DNA from: Chloroflexota bacterium
GTDB taxonomy: Bacteria; Chloroflexota; UBA6077; FW602-bin22; CADDYW01
Reading direction: 5' to 3'
DNA length: 63,335 nucleotides
Assembly: GCA_019690095.1 (NCBI GenBank)
Contig: JADGGD010000005.1
Coordinates: 1 to 63,335, forward strand
In this document: in pieces, positions 8,530-16,508 of the stretch
How positions within the stretch are numbered: the stretch's first letter is position 1
Layout: the number at the start of each line of letters is the position of its first letter
Made by a program: the position numbers and the translations under genes
Notes under the pieces: model-generated
What the model saw: only the letters and a program-made list of their open reading frames with translations
What the model was told of the DNA's origin: nothing
Databases searched by the model: none

Positions 8530-9891
8530 ATGAGTCACCGGTCGAACCGCACCGTTGCCCTGACCACGCTTGGCTGTAAGGTAAATCAGGCCGACTCTGA
8601 CGAGTGGATGCGCCAGTTTGCCGCGCGCGGCTACGAGATCGTCGATTTCGACTCGGTTGCTGATGTTTATATCGTGAACACGTGCAGTGTGACGCACGTG
8701 GCGGATCGGAAGTCGCGCCAGCTCCTCCGGCATGCCCGGCGCCAGAACCCGGCCGCGCTGGTCGTCGCGACGGGCTGTTACGCCGCGGTTGCGCCGGACG
8801 AGTTGGCCCGAATGGTTGAGGTCGACCTGATCATCGGCAACCGGGACAAGCCCCGACTGGTGGAGCTGGTCCACGAGGCTCTGGAAGGCGAGGCTGAACA
8901 GCCCCTGGAGGCACTGGGTGGGGTGCCTCGGATGTTTGGCCCGCGTCATCGCGGATTCGTGAAGATTGCCGACGGCTGTGACAAGTTCTGTGCTTTCTGC
9001 ATCGTTCCATACGCCCGGGGGCGGGCGCGCAGCGTACCCCCGGATGAGGTCATCCGCCGTGTTGCTGATCTCGTCGCGGCGGGACATCGGGAGATCGTGC
9101 TGACAGCGGTCCACATGGGAACCTACGGGGCTGATCTTCATCCCCCGCTGAGCCTCCGGGAGCTGGTTTTCCGGGTGCTGGAGGAGACCGGAGTAGAGCG
9201 CCTCCGCCTCTCGTCGATTGAGCCGGAGGACTTCGATGACCGTCTGCTGGCACTCTGGGAGAATCCGCGGCTGTGCCGGCATTTCCACCTTGCGCTTGAT
9301 AGCGGCTGTGATGCGACCCTGCGCCGCATGCGGCGCCGCTACACCGCTGAGGAATACCACCGCCTGGTCGAACGGATCCGAGCGGCTGTCCCCGGCGTCG
9401 CAATCACGACTGATGTTATGGTCGGCTTCCCCGGCGAAACCGAGGCGGAGTTCGAGATCAGCTACCGTTTCGTCGAGGAACAGCAGTTCGCGCAGATTCA
9501 CGTGTTCCCATTCTCACCGCGCCGCCGAACGACTGCATCGAAGCTCCCTGGCCAGATCGCGCCAGAGGTCAAGCGGGAGCGAACGGAGCGCATGCTCCGG
9601 CTCGCCGCAGAAAGCGCACGCGCCTATCGCGCGCAATGGATTGGCCAGACCCTGACCGCTCTCTTTGAGGAGCAGCTCCGCCTGCCCGACGGAGATACTG
9701 CCTGGGAGGGTTTGACCGACAACTACGTTCGGGTTAAAGTCAAGAGCGCGGATGATCTTGCCAATGAACTGGTTCCCGTCCGCATCGTGCGCGTCGTCGA
9801 GGACGGGGTCCTGGGCGAGATCGCTGGTCCCCCGTGCGCCGGCAGAATACCGCCGGTGCACGTACTCCCGCTCGGCGCGGCAAGCCGATAG
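8530..9891 (+). CDS. mtaB: tRNA t6A37 methylthiotransferase (MtaB-like, radical SAM)
   Basis: A 453-residue methylthiotransferase that should convert t6A to ms2t6A at tRNA position 37. Domains in order: N-terminal UPF0004 (about 8-100) with its cysteines in LGCKVNQ, NTCSV and TGCYA; radical SAM core with CxxxCxxC in GCDKFCAFC and the following PYARGR; C-terminal TRAM-like domain. Starting LGCKVNQ rather than LGCxxN variants of MiaB/RimO, and sitting after rsmE as Bacillus yqeV does, favours MtaB. The iron-sulfur clusters imply anaerobic or protected assembly. Confidence 0.9.
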   Translation: MSHRSNRTVALTTLGCKVNQADSDEWMRQFAARGYEIVDFDSVADVYIVNTCSVTHVADRKSRQLLRHARRQNPAALVVATGCYAAVAPDELARMVEVDLIIGNRDKPRLVELVHEALEGEAEQPLEALGGVPRMFGPRHRGFVKIADGCDKFCAFCIVPYARGRARSVPPDEVIRRVADLVAAGHREIVLTAVHMGTYGADLHPPLSLRELVFRVLEETGVERLRLSSIEPEDFDDRLLALWENPRLCRHFHLALDSGCDATLRRMRRRYTAEEYHRLVERIRAAVPGVAITTDVMVGFPGETEAEFEISYRFVEEQQFAQIHVFPFSPRRRTTASKLPGQIAPEVKRERTERMLRLAAESARAYRAQWIGQTLTALFEEQLRLPDGDTAWEGLTDNYVRVKVKSADDLANELVPVRIVRVVEDGVLGEIAGPPCAGRIPPVHVLPLGAASR

Positions 9892-9933
9892 CGAGCGGGA
9901 TCACCGCGCTCGGCAAGGACCAGGAGAGAGAAC

Positions 9934-10275
9934 ATGGCGTGCATCTTTTGTGAGATCGTGGCCCGTCGCGTTCCGGCGACCATCGTGCACGCGGACAGCG
10001 AGGTAACGGCTTTTCGTGATATCAATCCCCAGGCGCCGACGCACATCCTGGTTGTTCCCAATCGGCACATCGAGTCGATTGCCCGGCTCACGAGAGCCGA
10101 TGGTGATCTGCTGGCCCATATGATCGAGGTGATCGGCAAGATCGCTGAACAGGAAGGGATTGCCGAGCGCGGCTACCGTGTCGTTGCCAACCACGGCGAG
10201 GATGCGGGGCAGAGCGTCGCGCACCTGCATCTCCATCTCCTCGGTGGTCGACGCATGGGATGGCCGCCGGGGTGA
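9934..10275 (+). CDS. HIT family protein (Hint-type nucleotide hydrolase)
   Basis: A 113-residue histidine-triad protein. The active-site motif HLHLHLLGG near the C-terminus and the N-terminal CIFCEIVARRVPA are typical of the PKCI/Hint branch, which hydrolyses AMP-linked compounds such as lysyl-AMP. The N-terminal CxxC recalls zinc-binding members. The ATG at 9934 has AGGAGAG at good spacing. It follows mtaB by 42 bp and probably belongs to the same transcript. Confidence 0.92.
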   Translation: MACIFCEIVARRVPATIVHADSEVTAFRDINPQAPTHILVVPNRHIESIARLTRADGDLLAHMIEVIGKIAEQEGIAERGYRVVANHGEDAGQSVAHLHLHLLGGRRMGWPPG

Positions 10276-10328
10276 TGGTCTCGTCACGTAGGGGCGTCCG
10301 GTGATGGATATCGACCAGGGGGAGGACT

Positions 10329-10475
10329 ATGGGAAACAAGGACCGTCCCGCGCGCATGCAGCGCAAGCCGAAGAAGGACGCGAAGGTCAAACCGATCTCT
10401 CGCGAGGACACGACGCCAATGGTCGTGGAGGTGGTCCCGCGAAAGCGCAAAGAGCGCCTGCCGGACGAGGATTAG
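10329..10475 (+). CDS. Very small Lys/Arg-rich protein (48 aa)
   Basis: An ATG at 10329, 4 nt after GGAGG (10321-10325), opens a 48-codon frame starting MGNKDRPARMQRKPKKDAK and ending RLPDED. Third codon positions are strongly GC-rich, as in neighbouring genes, while the competing frame over the same bases has poor third-position GC; this argues that the small frame is the coding one. The basic head and acidic tail suggest a nucleic-acid- or ribosome-associated peptide, but no family is recognised with confidence. Confidence 0.6.
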   Translation: MGNKDRPARMQRKPKKDAKVKPISREDTTPMVVEVVPRKRKERLPDED

Positions 10476-10525
10476 CCGAGGAGCGGCGAATCGATGAACG
10501 AGATGCCGAGCGTCTTGCCTGGACG

Positions 10526-11683
10526 GTGCTCGGCATCTCGTTCGCACTCTTCTGCCTTCTGGTCGCAGGGATTCCCCAGGCGATTGGCTGGTACCGCGCT
10601 CACGCAATGAGTGAGCGGCGGGTGCGGCTGGATGTCATCAAGGGGACGGCCCTCTGGTTGCCGCCGGGGTCCCGGCAGGAGGTAAACGCCGTCGGCGGGA
10701 GCGAGATCTCTGAAGGGGGCCGGATCCGCACCCCTGCCGATTCGGAGGCCCTCCTCTCGTTCTTCGATGGGAGTAATATCCGTCTATGGCCAGAGACGAC
10801 CCTGCGCATTCTGACCTCCCGATCCACGACCTACACGGCGAATGACACCCGGATTACCCTTGCCCAGGACCAGGGACACGCACGGTACGAGGTTGCCCTG
10901 CCCGCAACGACATCGCGCCGGTTCGAGCTCCAGACCCCCGAGGCGAGTGTTCTCCTGCGCGAGGGAAGTTATCGGGTTGAGGTCGCGAACGGATTGACCA
11001 CGGTTACAGTTACCTCTGGCTCTGCCACGGTCAGTGCAGGGGGGCAGGCGGTGGAGGCCTTACGCGGCGAGTGGGTGAAGGTGGCGCGAGGGGGATTGCC
11101 GTCGAAACCCGAACCAAGCATTCACAACCTTCTCAGTAATGGCGATTTCAGTGCCGGGCTGGAGGGCTGGCAGCAGGGCAATCGCGGTCTTGAGGATACT
11201 GTGCCCGGCACGGTGACGGTTCGGAATCCGGAGGGACGAGCGGCGGAGGGCTTCCCGTACGTCGAGTTCTCCCGCACCGGATCGGTGAAGCACGCCGAAA
11301 CATTCATTCACAAGGCGGTCGACGTGGACGTCACCGATCACCAGATGCTCCGCCTCAACTTCCAGATGCGCATCCTCGATCAGACCCTTTCCGGCGGGGG
11401 TATCCTGGGATCAGAGTATCCCCTGATGGTCCACATCCACTATCGGGATAGCGCCGGTAACGAGGCCGACTGGCTCCGCGGCTTCTACATCCAGAACACC
11501 GATCACCATCCGACGCCGAACGCCGACCTGGTCATCCGCAACCAGTGGACCGATGTCAGCGTGAACCTGTTTGATCCCGCGGTCGTCTCGCCGCGCCCGG
11601 CTGAGATCCTATGGATCGAGTTCACGGCGTCCGGCCACGGCTATCGGAGCGATGTCGCACGGGTCGAGCTTCTTGCGGATTGA
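10526..11683 (+). CDS. FecR-domain membrane protein with a C-terminal beta-sandwich
   Basis: One membrane segment at the N-terminus (VLGISFALFCLLVAGIPQ) precedes an extracytoplasmic FecR-like domain, marked by LWLPPGSRQEV, GSNIRLWPETTL and LREGSYRVEV. The last roughly 190 residues, beginning NGDFSAGLEGWQ, resemble a carbohydrate-binding or galactose-binding-like sandwich. FecR proteins usually regulate an ECF sigma factor, but none lies nearby, so a cell-envelope role is as likely. The start is uncertain: the frame is open from GTG 10301 across the whole 48-residue gene, yet that part has non-coding-like third positions. GTG 10526 lacks a good ribosome site; ATG at about 10607 would lose the membrane segment. 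Confidence 0.65.
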   Translation: MLGISFALFCLLVAGIPQAIGWYRAHAMSERRVRLDVIKGTALWLPPGSRQEVNAVGGSEISEGGRIRTPADSEALLSFFDGSNIRLWPETTLRILTSRSTTYTANDTRITLAQDQGHARYEVALPATTSRRFELQTPEASVLLREGSYRVEVANGLTTVTVTSGSATVSAGGQAVEALRGEWVKVARGGLPSKPEPSIHNLLSNGDFSAGLEGWQQGNRGLEDTVPGTVTVRNPEGRAAEGFPYVEFSRTGSVKHAETFIHKAVDVDVTDHQMLRLNFQMRILDQTLSGGGILGSEYPLMVHIHYRDSAGNEADWLRGFYIQNTDHHPTPNADLVIRNQWTDVSVNLFDPAVVSPRPAEILWIEFTASGHGYRSDVARVELLAD

Positions 11684-11707
11684 TTGCCAGGGGGATGGCT
11701 CCGGGGG

Positions 11708-14017
11708 TTACGATACATCCCGCGTGACCGACCGGACGCCCTTGATGCGTTCAAGACGGCTCAGGATCCGGCTGAGCGTCCGAATATCATCGATCTCGAG
11801 CGTTGCGCGGATTGTCGCGGTGTGATCTGGGTGGGTAACGGCGCTGACCGAGGTCATGTTCACGCGATCCTCGGCGACGAGCGCCGCTACATCGCGCAGT
11901 AGCCCGTCTCGGTCCCAGGCTTCCAGACGGATCGACGCCGGCACGACCTGCTGGCGCAGGCGGCCCCACTCGACGTTTACCAACCGCTCGCGATCGGTCA
12001 GATGCTCGATGTTCGGACAGTCAACCCGGTGGACGGTCACGCCGTTACCGCGCGTAATGAATCCGATGATAGGATCGCCGGGCACCGGGCTGCAGCAGCG
12101 CGCAAGCCGGGTGAGCAGGTCGCCGACACCCATAACCCGCAGACCATGTACGACGCCGGCCTCCGGGACGACCGTGCCAGACGAGACAAGCTCGTCTTCA
12201 GTCGTCGTCTCCTCCCCCGCCAGTCGAACAGCGACGGCCTGGGTGCTGATCTCGCCACAACCGACGGCGGCGTATAGATCCTCCACCTTGTCCAGGTGGA
12301 AGTGTGCAAGCACCTCCTCGATCTTCGTCAGCGGGAGCCCCAGACGTGAGAGCTCCTTCTCCAGCAGGTCCTTACCGCGCTCGATATTCTCCGCACGCTC
12401 CTGGCGCTTGAACCACTGGCGGATCTTCTCCCGCGCGTGCGCAGTCTTGACGTAGCCGAGGTTTGGATTGAGCCAGTCGCGGCTTGGTCCCTTCGGGGTC
12501 TTTGAGGTCAGAATCTCGACGACATCGCCGTTACGGATCTGATAGTCGAGCGGCACCAGCCGACCATTCACTTTTGCACCGATGCAGCGGTGTCCGATGT
12601 CCGTGTGAATGCGGTAGGCGAAGTCAATCGGCGTTGAGCCCGCGGGGAGTTCACGCAGCTCACCACGCGGCGTGAAGACGTAGACCTGATCGCGCAGGAC
12701 ATCCGACTTGAGCGACTCGACGAACTCCTGGGCGCTTCCGGACATCTCGTTCTGCCAGTCGAGCAACTGCCGGATCCAGGCGATGCGCTGCTCGAACTTG
12801 ATGTCACGTGCCGCGCCCTCCTTGTATCGCCAGTGCGCGGCGACACCGTATTCGGCGTCACGGTGCATCTCCTCGGTCCGAATCTGAACCTCGAGAGCAC
12901 GCCCTTCCGGTCCCATCACAGTAGTATGGAGGGATCGGTAGCCGTTTTCCTTGGGCACGGCGATGTAATCACGGAAGCCCGACTCGCCGGTCGGGGTCGG
13001 AATCGGAACCCAGGTCTGGTGGACAACCCCCAGCGCGGTGTAGCAGTCGGCCTCGGTGCCGTCGATAATGACGCGCACGCCCAGGAGGTCGTGGAGCTGG
13101 GTAACATCAAGGCCGGTCTTCAGCATCTTCCGGTAGATGCTGTAGAGGTGCTTTGGACGTCCGGTCACTCGCGCCCGCAGGCCAGCCCGGGCGATCTCGG
13201 CGCTGAGCTGGGCCACAGCCTGAGCGATGTATCGTTCGCGCTCGGCGCGCGTCGCGGCCAGGGCCCGGGAGATGCGACGGTAGGCAGCCGGATCGAGGTG
13301 GCGAAACGCCAGGTCCTCCAGCTGCCACTTCATCTGCCAGATGCCGAGGCGAGCGGCGAGCGGGGCGTAGATCTCCAGGGTCTCCCGGGCGATCCGGGTT
13401 CGCCGCTCGGGTTCGAGGACCTGCAGGGTGCGCATGTTGTGCACCCGATCAGCCAGCTTGATCAGGACGACCCGGATGTCATCGGCCATCGCCAGGAAGA
13501 GCTTGCGCAGGTTCTCTGCCTGGATTGCCAGGGTGCGCGCGCGGTCGCGGCGCCGTCCGTCTGCCCCATCCACCGGCGCAAGATCACCGAATCCGAAGCT
13601 GCTGAGCTTGGTCACCCCCTCAACGAGGCGGGTAACCTCATCGCCAAACTCGCCCCGCAGATCGTCTGCAGTGACCGCGGTATCCTCCAGGACGTCGTGG
13701 AGGAGCGCCGCGGCGATCGCCACGGCCTCCAGCCGGAAATCCGCCAGGATCTGAGCGGTTTCGATACAATGATGTATGTACGGTTCGCCGCTGTCGCGCT
13801 CTTGCCCCTCGTGGGCGGCCGATGCTCGGGCAAAGGCCCGCTCGATCAAGGCCAGCCCCGACTCGGGGAGGTACTGACGACAGGTCCGGAGGAGGCGCGC
13901 AAAGAGGGTGGTCGTTCGGGTTGCGGAGCTAACCGACGCGGGCGAGGCGGTCTCGACGGCCGCCGCGGAGACGTCATCGCCGGTCGGAGGCGGAACCGGC
14001 CCAGCCGCGAGAACCAT
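11708..14017 (-). CDS. rel: Bifunctional (p)ppGpp synthetase/hydrolase, RelA/SpoT family
   Basis: About 769 residues with the full long-RSH layout. The HD hydrolase domain has HCIETAQIL and HDVLEDT. The synthetase domain has GYRSLHTTVMGP. A TGS domain follows (VYVFTPRGELRELPAGSTPIDFAY), then a zinc-finger region with RCCSPVPGDPIIGF and a C-terminal ACT domain. It makes and degrades the stringent alarmone in response to amino-acid starvation. Both catalytic halves look intact. The ATG at 14017 is preferred over 14107, because the upstream candidate lies inside the apparent -35 element. The stop is 24 bp from the convergent FecR gene. Confidence 0.95.
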   Translation of the reverse strand: MVLAAGPVPPPTGDDVSAAAVETASPASVSSATRTTTLFARLLRTCRQYLPESGLALIERAFARASAAHEGQERDSGEPYIHHCIETAQILADFRLEAVAIAAALLHDVLEDTAVTADDLRGEFGDEVTRLVEGVTKLSSFGFGDLAPVDGADGRRRDRARTLAIQAENLRKLFLAMADDIRVVLIKLADRVHNMRTLQVLEPERRTRIARETLEIYAPLAARLGIWQMKWQLEDLAFRHLDPAAYRRISRALAATRAERERYIAQAVAQLSAEIARAGLRARVTGRPKHLYSIYRKMLKTGLDVTQLHDLLGVRVIIDGTEADCYTALGVVHQTWVPIPTPTGESGFRDYIAVPKENGYRSLHTTVMGPEGRALEVQIRTEEMHRDAEYGVAAHWRYKEGAARDIKFEQRIAWIRQLLDWQNEMSGSAQEFVESLKSDVLRDQVYVFTPRGELRELPAGSTPIDFAYRIHTDIGHRCIGAKVNGRLVPLDYQIRNGDVVEILTSKTPKGPSRDWLNPNLGYVKTAHAREKIRQWFKRQERAENIERGKDLLEKELSRLGLPLTKIEEVLAHFHLDKVEDLYAAVGCGEISTQAVAVRLAGEETTTEDELVSSGTVVPEAGVVHGLRVMGVGDLLTRLARCCSPVPGDPIIGFITRGNGVTVHRVDCPNIEHLTDRERLVNVEWGRLRQQVVPASIRLEAWDRDGLLRDVAALVAEDRVNMTSVSAVTHPDHTATIRATLEIDDIRTLSRILSRLERIKGVRSVTRDVS

Positions 14018-14077
14018 GGGGCCCTCAGCCGTCGATTCGCGACTCAGGGTTGTACTCCATTGTGTTCGGTGTATCAC

Positions 14078-14107
14078 AGTATAGCGCAATAGCGTCCAAC
14101 CGTGCAA
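14078..14107 (-). promoter_or_regulatory. Promoter of the rel gene
   Basis: On the minus strand TTGCAC (14102-14107), an 18-bp spacer and TATACT (14078-14083) form a sigma-70-like promoter. Transcription would begin near 14071, giving a leader of about 54 nt to the ATG at 14017. The -35 match is weak and the -10 is good. Confidence 0.5.
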
Positions 14108-14136
14108 CGCGCATGCCGTGAGGGGGTAATCGCGCG

Positions 14137-14898
14137 ATGTCTCTGAATGAGCGTCTGGCCAGCCTTGTTGCCCTGGTCACCCTCGGCCTGGGTCTTTCGC
14201 TGGCGATGAATCCGCCGGTTGTGTGGGGGTTCCTGGCCCTGCTGATCGTGACGACCTGCGTCGGGACCAGTCAGGTGCTCCGGGGCGACCGCGCCCGGAG
14301 CAGAGCTGATCTGCCGCTGACCGTATTGGTTCTCCCTTCTTTGATCGTGCTGGGAAGCTTCCTTTTCCTGCGTCTGCCGGTCTTTGCCCACGGCGTGGCA
14401 GCAGCAGGTGGCCTGCTCGCCGCCGCATTGCTCCTGGGGCTGGCCCTGTACGCCGAGTATCTGACAGCACGGCGTGATCATCCCCGCTCCGCGCGGGGGC
14501 GCCTCGTCCTTAACCTGATTTCCTATGCGATCGCCTTTGCTCTCTACACCGCGATCTTTGCCCCCAAGGTGCGCAGCATTTTCTCGGCTACCGCGATCCT
14601 GCTGACGAGCGCGCTCATTGCGGCTGAGCTCTTTCGCGATGTCGGAGAGGCCAGGACCCGGTGGCTGTACGTTGCGGTCGTTGGCCTGATCCTCGGCGAG
14701 GTCACCTGGGCTCTGAATTACTGGGTTCTGGGCGCACTGACCGGAGGGGCAATTCTCCTCCTGGTCTTCTATGCCGTCACGGGGATCATCCGGGCACGTC
14801 TGGAGGGCATCTTCGGGCCGCGCATCCTGACCGAGCACCTGGCTGTCGTTGGCCTGGGGCTCGTCGCAGTCATCGCCGGAGGGCTCTGGCTTCGCTGA
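14137..14898 (+). CDS. Polytopic membrane protein of unknown function
   Basis: A 253-residue protein with about eight hydrophobic segments, among them LASLVALVTLGLGLSLAM, GFLALLIVTTCVG, LTVLVLPSLIVLGSFLF, GGLLAAALLLGLALYAEY and LAVVGLGLVAVIAGGLWL. Short basic loops lie between them (RGDRARSRAD; TARRDHPRSARGR). No catalytic motif or known family was recognised, so only an inner-membrane location is claimed. It is divergent from rel across a 119-bp gap. The ATG at 14137 gives MSLNERLASL. Confidence 0.75.
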   Translation: MSLNERLASLVALVTLGLGLSLAMNPPVVWGFLALLIVTTCVGTSQVLRGDRARSRADLPLTVLVLPSLIVLGSFLFLRLPVFAHGVAAAGGLLAAALLLGLALYAEYLTARRDHPRSARGRLVLNLISYAIAFALYTAIFAPKVRSIFSATAILLTSALIAAELFRDVGEARTRWLYVAVVGLILGEVTWALNYWVLGALTGGAILLLVFYAVTGIIRARLEGIFGPRILTEHLAVVGLGLVAVIAGGLWLR

Positions 14899-14972
14899 GC
14901 GAGGCACGGGAAATGCACGCCGATCGCGGACGGTATGGCGGCCTGACGCTCACCCGGTCGGTCCGGCGGACA

Positions 14973-14994
14973 CCCGGCCGCGAAGGCGGCCGGG
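14973..14994. terminator. GC-rich hairpin after the membrane-protein gene
   Basis: CCCGGCCGC (14973-14981) and GCGGCCGGG (14986-14994) form a perfect 9-bp stem with a GAAG tetraloop. No T-run follows, so termination by this hairpin alone is uncertain. Confidence 0.45.
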
Positions 14995-15001
14995 AGATGC
15001 C

Positions 15002-15030
15002 TTGCAAATCACGTGGCGATCACGTACAAT
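15002..15030 (+). promoter_or_regulatory. Promoter of the TPR gene
   Basis: TTGCAA (15002-15007), a 17-bp spacer and TACAAT (15025-15030) form a sigma-70-like promoter 42 bp before the ATG at 15073. Confidence 0.6.
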
Positions 15031-15072
15031 TCCTCGCATCTTTTACCCTGATCACCCAGAGGAGCACGCTGG

Positions 15073-15885
15073 ATGGCGAGTTATCAAACGGAGGAACGAA
15101 GTAAACTGCGGCGACGCTGGGTGGACCAGGCGATCGCCCTCGCGATGCAGAACCGCTGGGAAGAGGCGGTCAAGGTGAATCAGGCGATTCTCGAACTCTT
15201 CCCGGATGATACGGATGCTCTGAATCGCCTCGGCCGAGCCCTGACCGAACTCGGTCGCTACCGAGAGGCCCGAGAGGCGTATCAGAAGACGATCGATCTG
15301 GACCCGACCAATACTATCGCGCGGAAGAACCTGAGCCGGCTGGCCTCCCTGAAGGTCGAAGAGGCTCCACCGCCGCGCGAGAAGGTTGATCCCCGCATGT
15401 TCATCGCCGAGACCGGCAAGACCGGCGTCGTCTCGCTTGTGCATCCGGCGCCGCCAGAGGTCCTGGCCAAGGTCACGGCCGGTGATCAGCTCAACCTGCG
15501 CATTGATGGGCGCATGCTCAAGGTCGAGACACTGGCCGGCGAATACCTCGGCGAGCTCGAGCCAAAGGTGGCACAGCGGCTGGTCGATCTGATGCGTGGG
15601 GGCAACCAGTACGTGGCCGCGGTTATGGCAAACGAGGACGGCAATCTCCGTGTCTTCATCCGCGAGACCTACCAGTCCCCTGCGAATGTTGGCAAGGTCT
15701 CCTTCCCGATCCGTGGCGAGGCCGCAGGAGTTCGCCCCTATATCCGCGAGACCTTGTTGAAGTACGAGCTCGAGGAGGAGGAGGAAAGCGAGCTCGAAGA
15801 GGCCGAGTTCGGCGGAGAGGCCGAGGAGGAAGCGGAGGAGCAGATCGAGATCACCGACCTCGACGAGGAGAATCTGGGCGAGTGA
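15073..15885 (+). CDS. TPR-repeat protein with a central unknown domain and acidic tail
   Basis: 270 residues in three parts. Residues about 15-95 hold two tetratricopeptide repeats (NRWEEAVKVNQAILELFPDD; GRYREAREAYQKTIDLDPTN), a protein-protein interaction fold. Residues about 110-225 form a compact beta-rich region with LRIDGRMLKVETLAGEYLGELEPKVA, not assigned to a family. The last roughly 50 residues are almost entirely Glu/Asp with few hydrophobics. No signal peptide is present. Probably a cytoplasmic adaptor that binds a basic partner through the tail; that is inference. GAGGAG precedes the ATG. Confidence 0.8.
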   Translation: MASYQTEERSKLRRRWVDQAIALAMQNRWEEAVKVNQAILELFPDDTDALNRLGRALTELGRYREAREAYQKTIDLDPTNTIARKNLSRLASLKVEEAPPPREKVDPRMFIAETGKTGVVSLVHPAPPEVLAKVTAGDQLNLRIDGRMLKVETLAGEYLGELEPKVAQRLVDLMRGGNQYVAAVMANEDGNLRVFIRETYQSPANVGKVSFPIRGEAAGVRPYIRETLLKYELEEEEESELEEAEFGGEAEEEAEEQIEITDLDEENLGE

Positions 15886-15952
15886 GGTGGCAGTGGCCAG
15901 CCGGCCATGGCTGGCTCGTCACATACTCTTTGACGATGAGGAGGATCGGGCG

Positions 15953-16030
15953 ATGGGCGACAAGGGACCGAAGGCGGCTGAGAAGAAGCGTAAGCAGCAG
16001 GAAGCGAAGAAAAGCGGAAAGAAGAAGTAG
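15953..16030 (+). CDS. Tiny Lys-rich protein (25 aa)
   Basis: ATG at 15953 after GAGGAGG (7 nt away) opens a 25-codon frame beginning MGDKGPKAAEKKRKQQ and ending SGKKK, 10 of 25 residues being Lys. It lies 67 bp after the TPR gene and is followed at once by a strong hairpin, so it looks like the last gene of that transcript. The acidic tail of the TPR protein and this basic peptide could interact; this is speculation. No family is recognised. Confidence 0.5.
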   Translation: MGDKGPKAAEKKRKQQEAKKSGKKK

Positions 16031-16036
16031 GGGCCC

Positions 16037-16074
16037 GATGCGGGGGCATCCCATCTGCAGGATGCCCCCGCATC
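16037..16074. terminator. Strong hairpin between convergent genes
   Basis: GATGCGGGGGCATCC (16037-16051) and GGATGCCCCCGCATC (16060-16074) pair perfectly over 15 bp with an 8-nt loop. It separates the tiny Lys-rich gene from the SWIM gene coming from the other side and probably ends transcription in both directions, although neither side has a long T-run. Confidence 0.7.
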
Positions 16075-16088
16075 AGTAAGCCAGGAGC

Positions 16089-16358
16089 CTAGGCTGTCAC
16101 CGTCGTGCCCAGAGCCGCTGGCGCGGCATCCTTGGGAAGCATCGGCATCAGCAGTTTGTACAGAGCCAGGGTGTGGCTGCACACGTTCCAGCCCGCGAAG
16201 AACGCGCATGTGCAGTGCCACCGGCTGTCCGCGTAGGTGACGGTATATTCGTCGTGTTCGCCGTGGAATGTTGCCTCGAATCGGCCAAACCGTACACGTT
16301 CCGGCTCCTGCGCGTACCGCTTTGCCTTCTCGATCTTCCCGATCAGGCTTGACTGCAT
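16089..16358 (-). CDS. SWIM zinc-finger protein
   Basis: An 89-residue protein centred on a SWIM motif: WHCTCAFFAGWNVCSHTLAL has the CxC...CxH arrangement that binds zinc and contacts DNA or protein. Lysine-rich IGKIEKAKRYAQEPERVRF lies before it. Stand-alone SWIM proteins are poorly understood; some act with DNA repair or helicase partners. The ATG at 16358 is chosen because AGGGGG lies 6 nt upstream; an earlier in-frame ATG (16403) falls inside a terminator stem. The leader upstream looks like an RNA switch. Confidence 0.8.
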   Translation of the reverse strand: MQSSLIGKIEKAKRYAQEPERVRFGRFEATFHGEHDEYTVTYADSRWHCTCAFFAGWNVCSHTLALYKLLMPMLPKDAAPAALGTTVTA

Positions 16359-16365
16359 CGCGATC

Positions 16366-16400
16366 CCCCTTGCTCTCGTTTTTGCGGAAAAAGCAAGGGG
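16366..16400 (-). promoter_or_regulatory. Hairpin that would hide the SWIM ribosome-binding site
   Basis: On the minus strand CCCCTTGC (16393-16400) and GCAAGGGG (16366-16373) pair over 8 bp, with an inner TTTTT/AAAAA pairing around CCGC. The right arm contains the Shine-Dalgarno of the SWIM gene. The left arm shares five bases (16396-16400) with the terminator stem next to it, so the two hairpins exclude each other. Confidence 0.55.
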
Positions 16401-16430
16401 CACCGCGCGTCATCAGGGCGCGGTGCCCCT
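16379..16430 (-). terminator. Intrinsic terminator inside the SWIM-gene leader
   Basis: Minus-strand arms AGGGGCACCGCGC (complementary to 16418-16430) and GCGCGGTGCCCCT (16396-16408) give a perfect 13-bp stem with a 9-nt loop, followed by TGCTTTTT. It lies 21 nt upstream of the SWIM start codon and downstream of a consensus promoter, so it should act as an attenuator. It could also end readthrough from the phosphomannomutase operon. Confidence 0.75.
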
Positions 16431-16508
16431 CACCGAGAACTCGACCGTTCGCGCCGCGAGAAAAACGGTTGCGATCAAGCCATCTCCCGATTACCCTCGG
16501 CCATTTTG

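Noticed and set aside
12833-14092. 419-codon open frame on the plus strand opposite rel
   Set aside because: It is antisense to a well-supported gene and has no family resemblance.
14018-14107. Upstream start of rel at 14107
   Set aside because: It lies on the likely -35 box, and the added residues show no RelA similarity.
16431-16502. Fluoride-riboswitch-like GGGAGATGG...AACCG in the SWIM leader
   Set aside because: The CCTCC partner that closes the fluoride aptamer and the 3' GATGGC-CCT element are missing, and no fluoride exporter follows.
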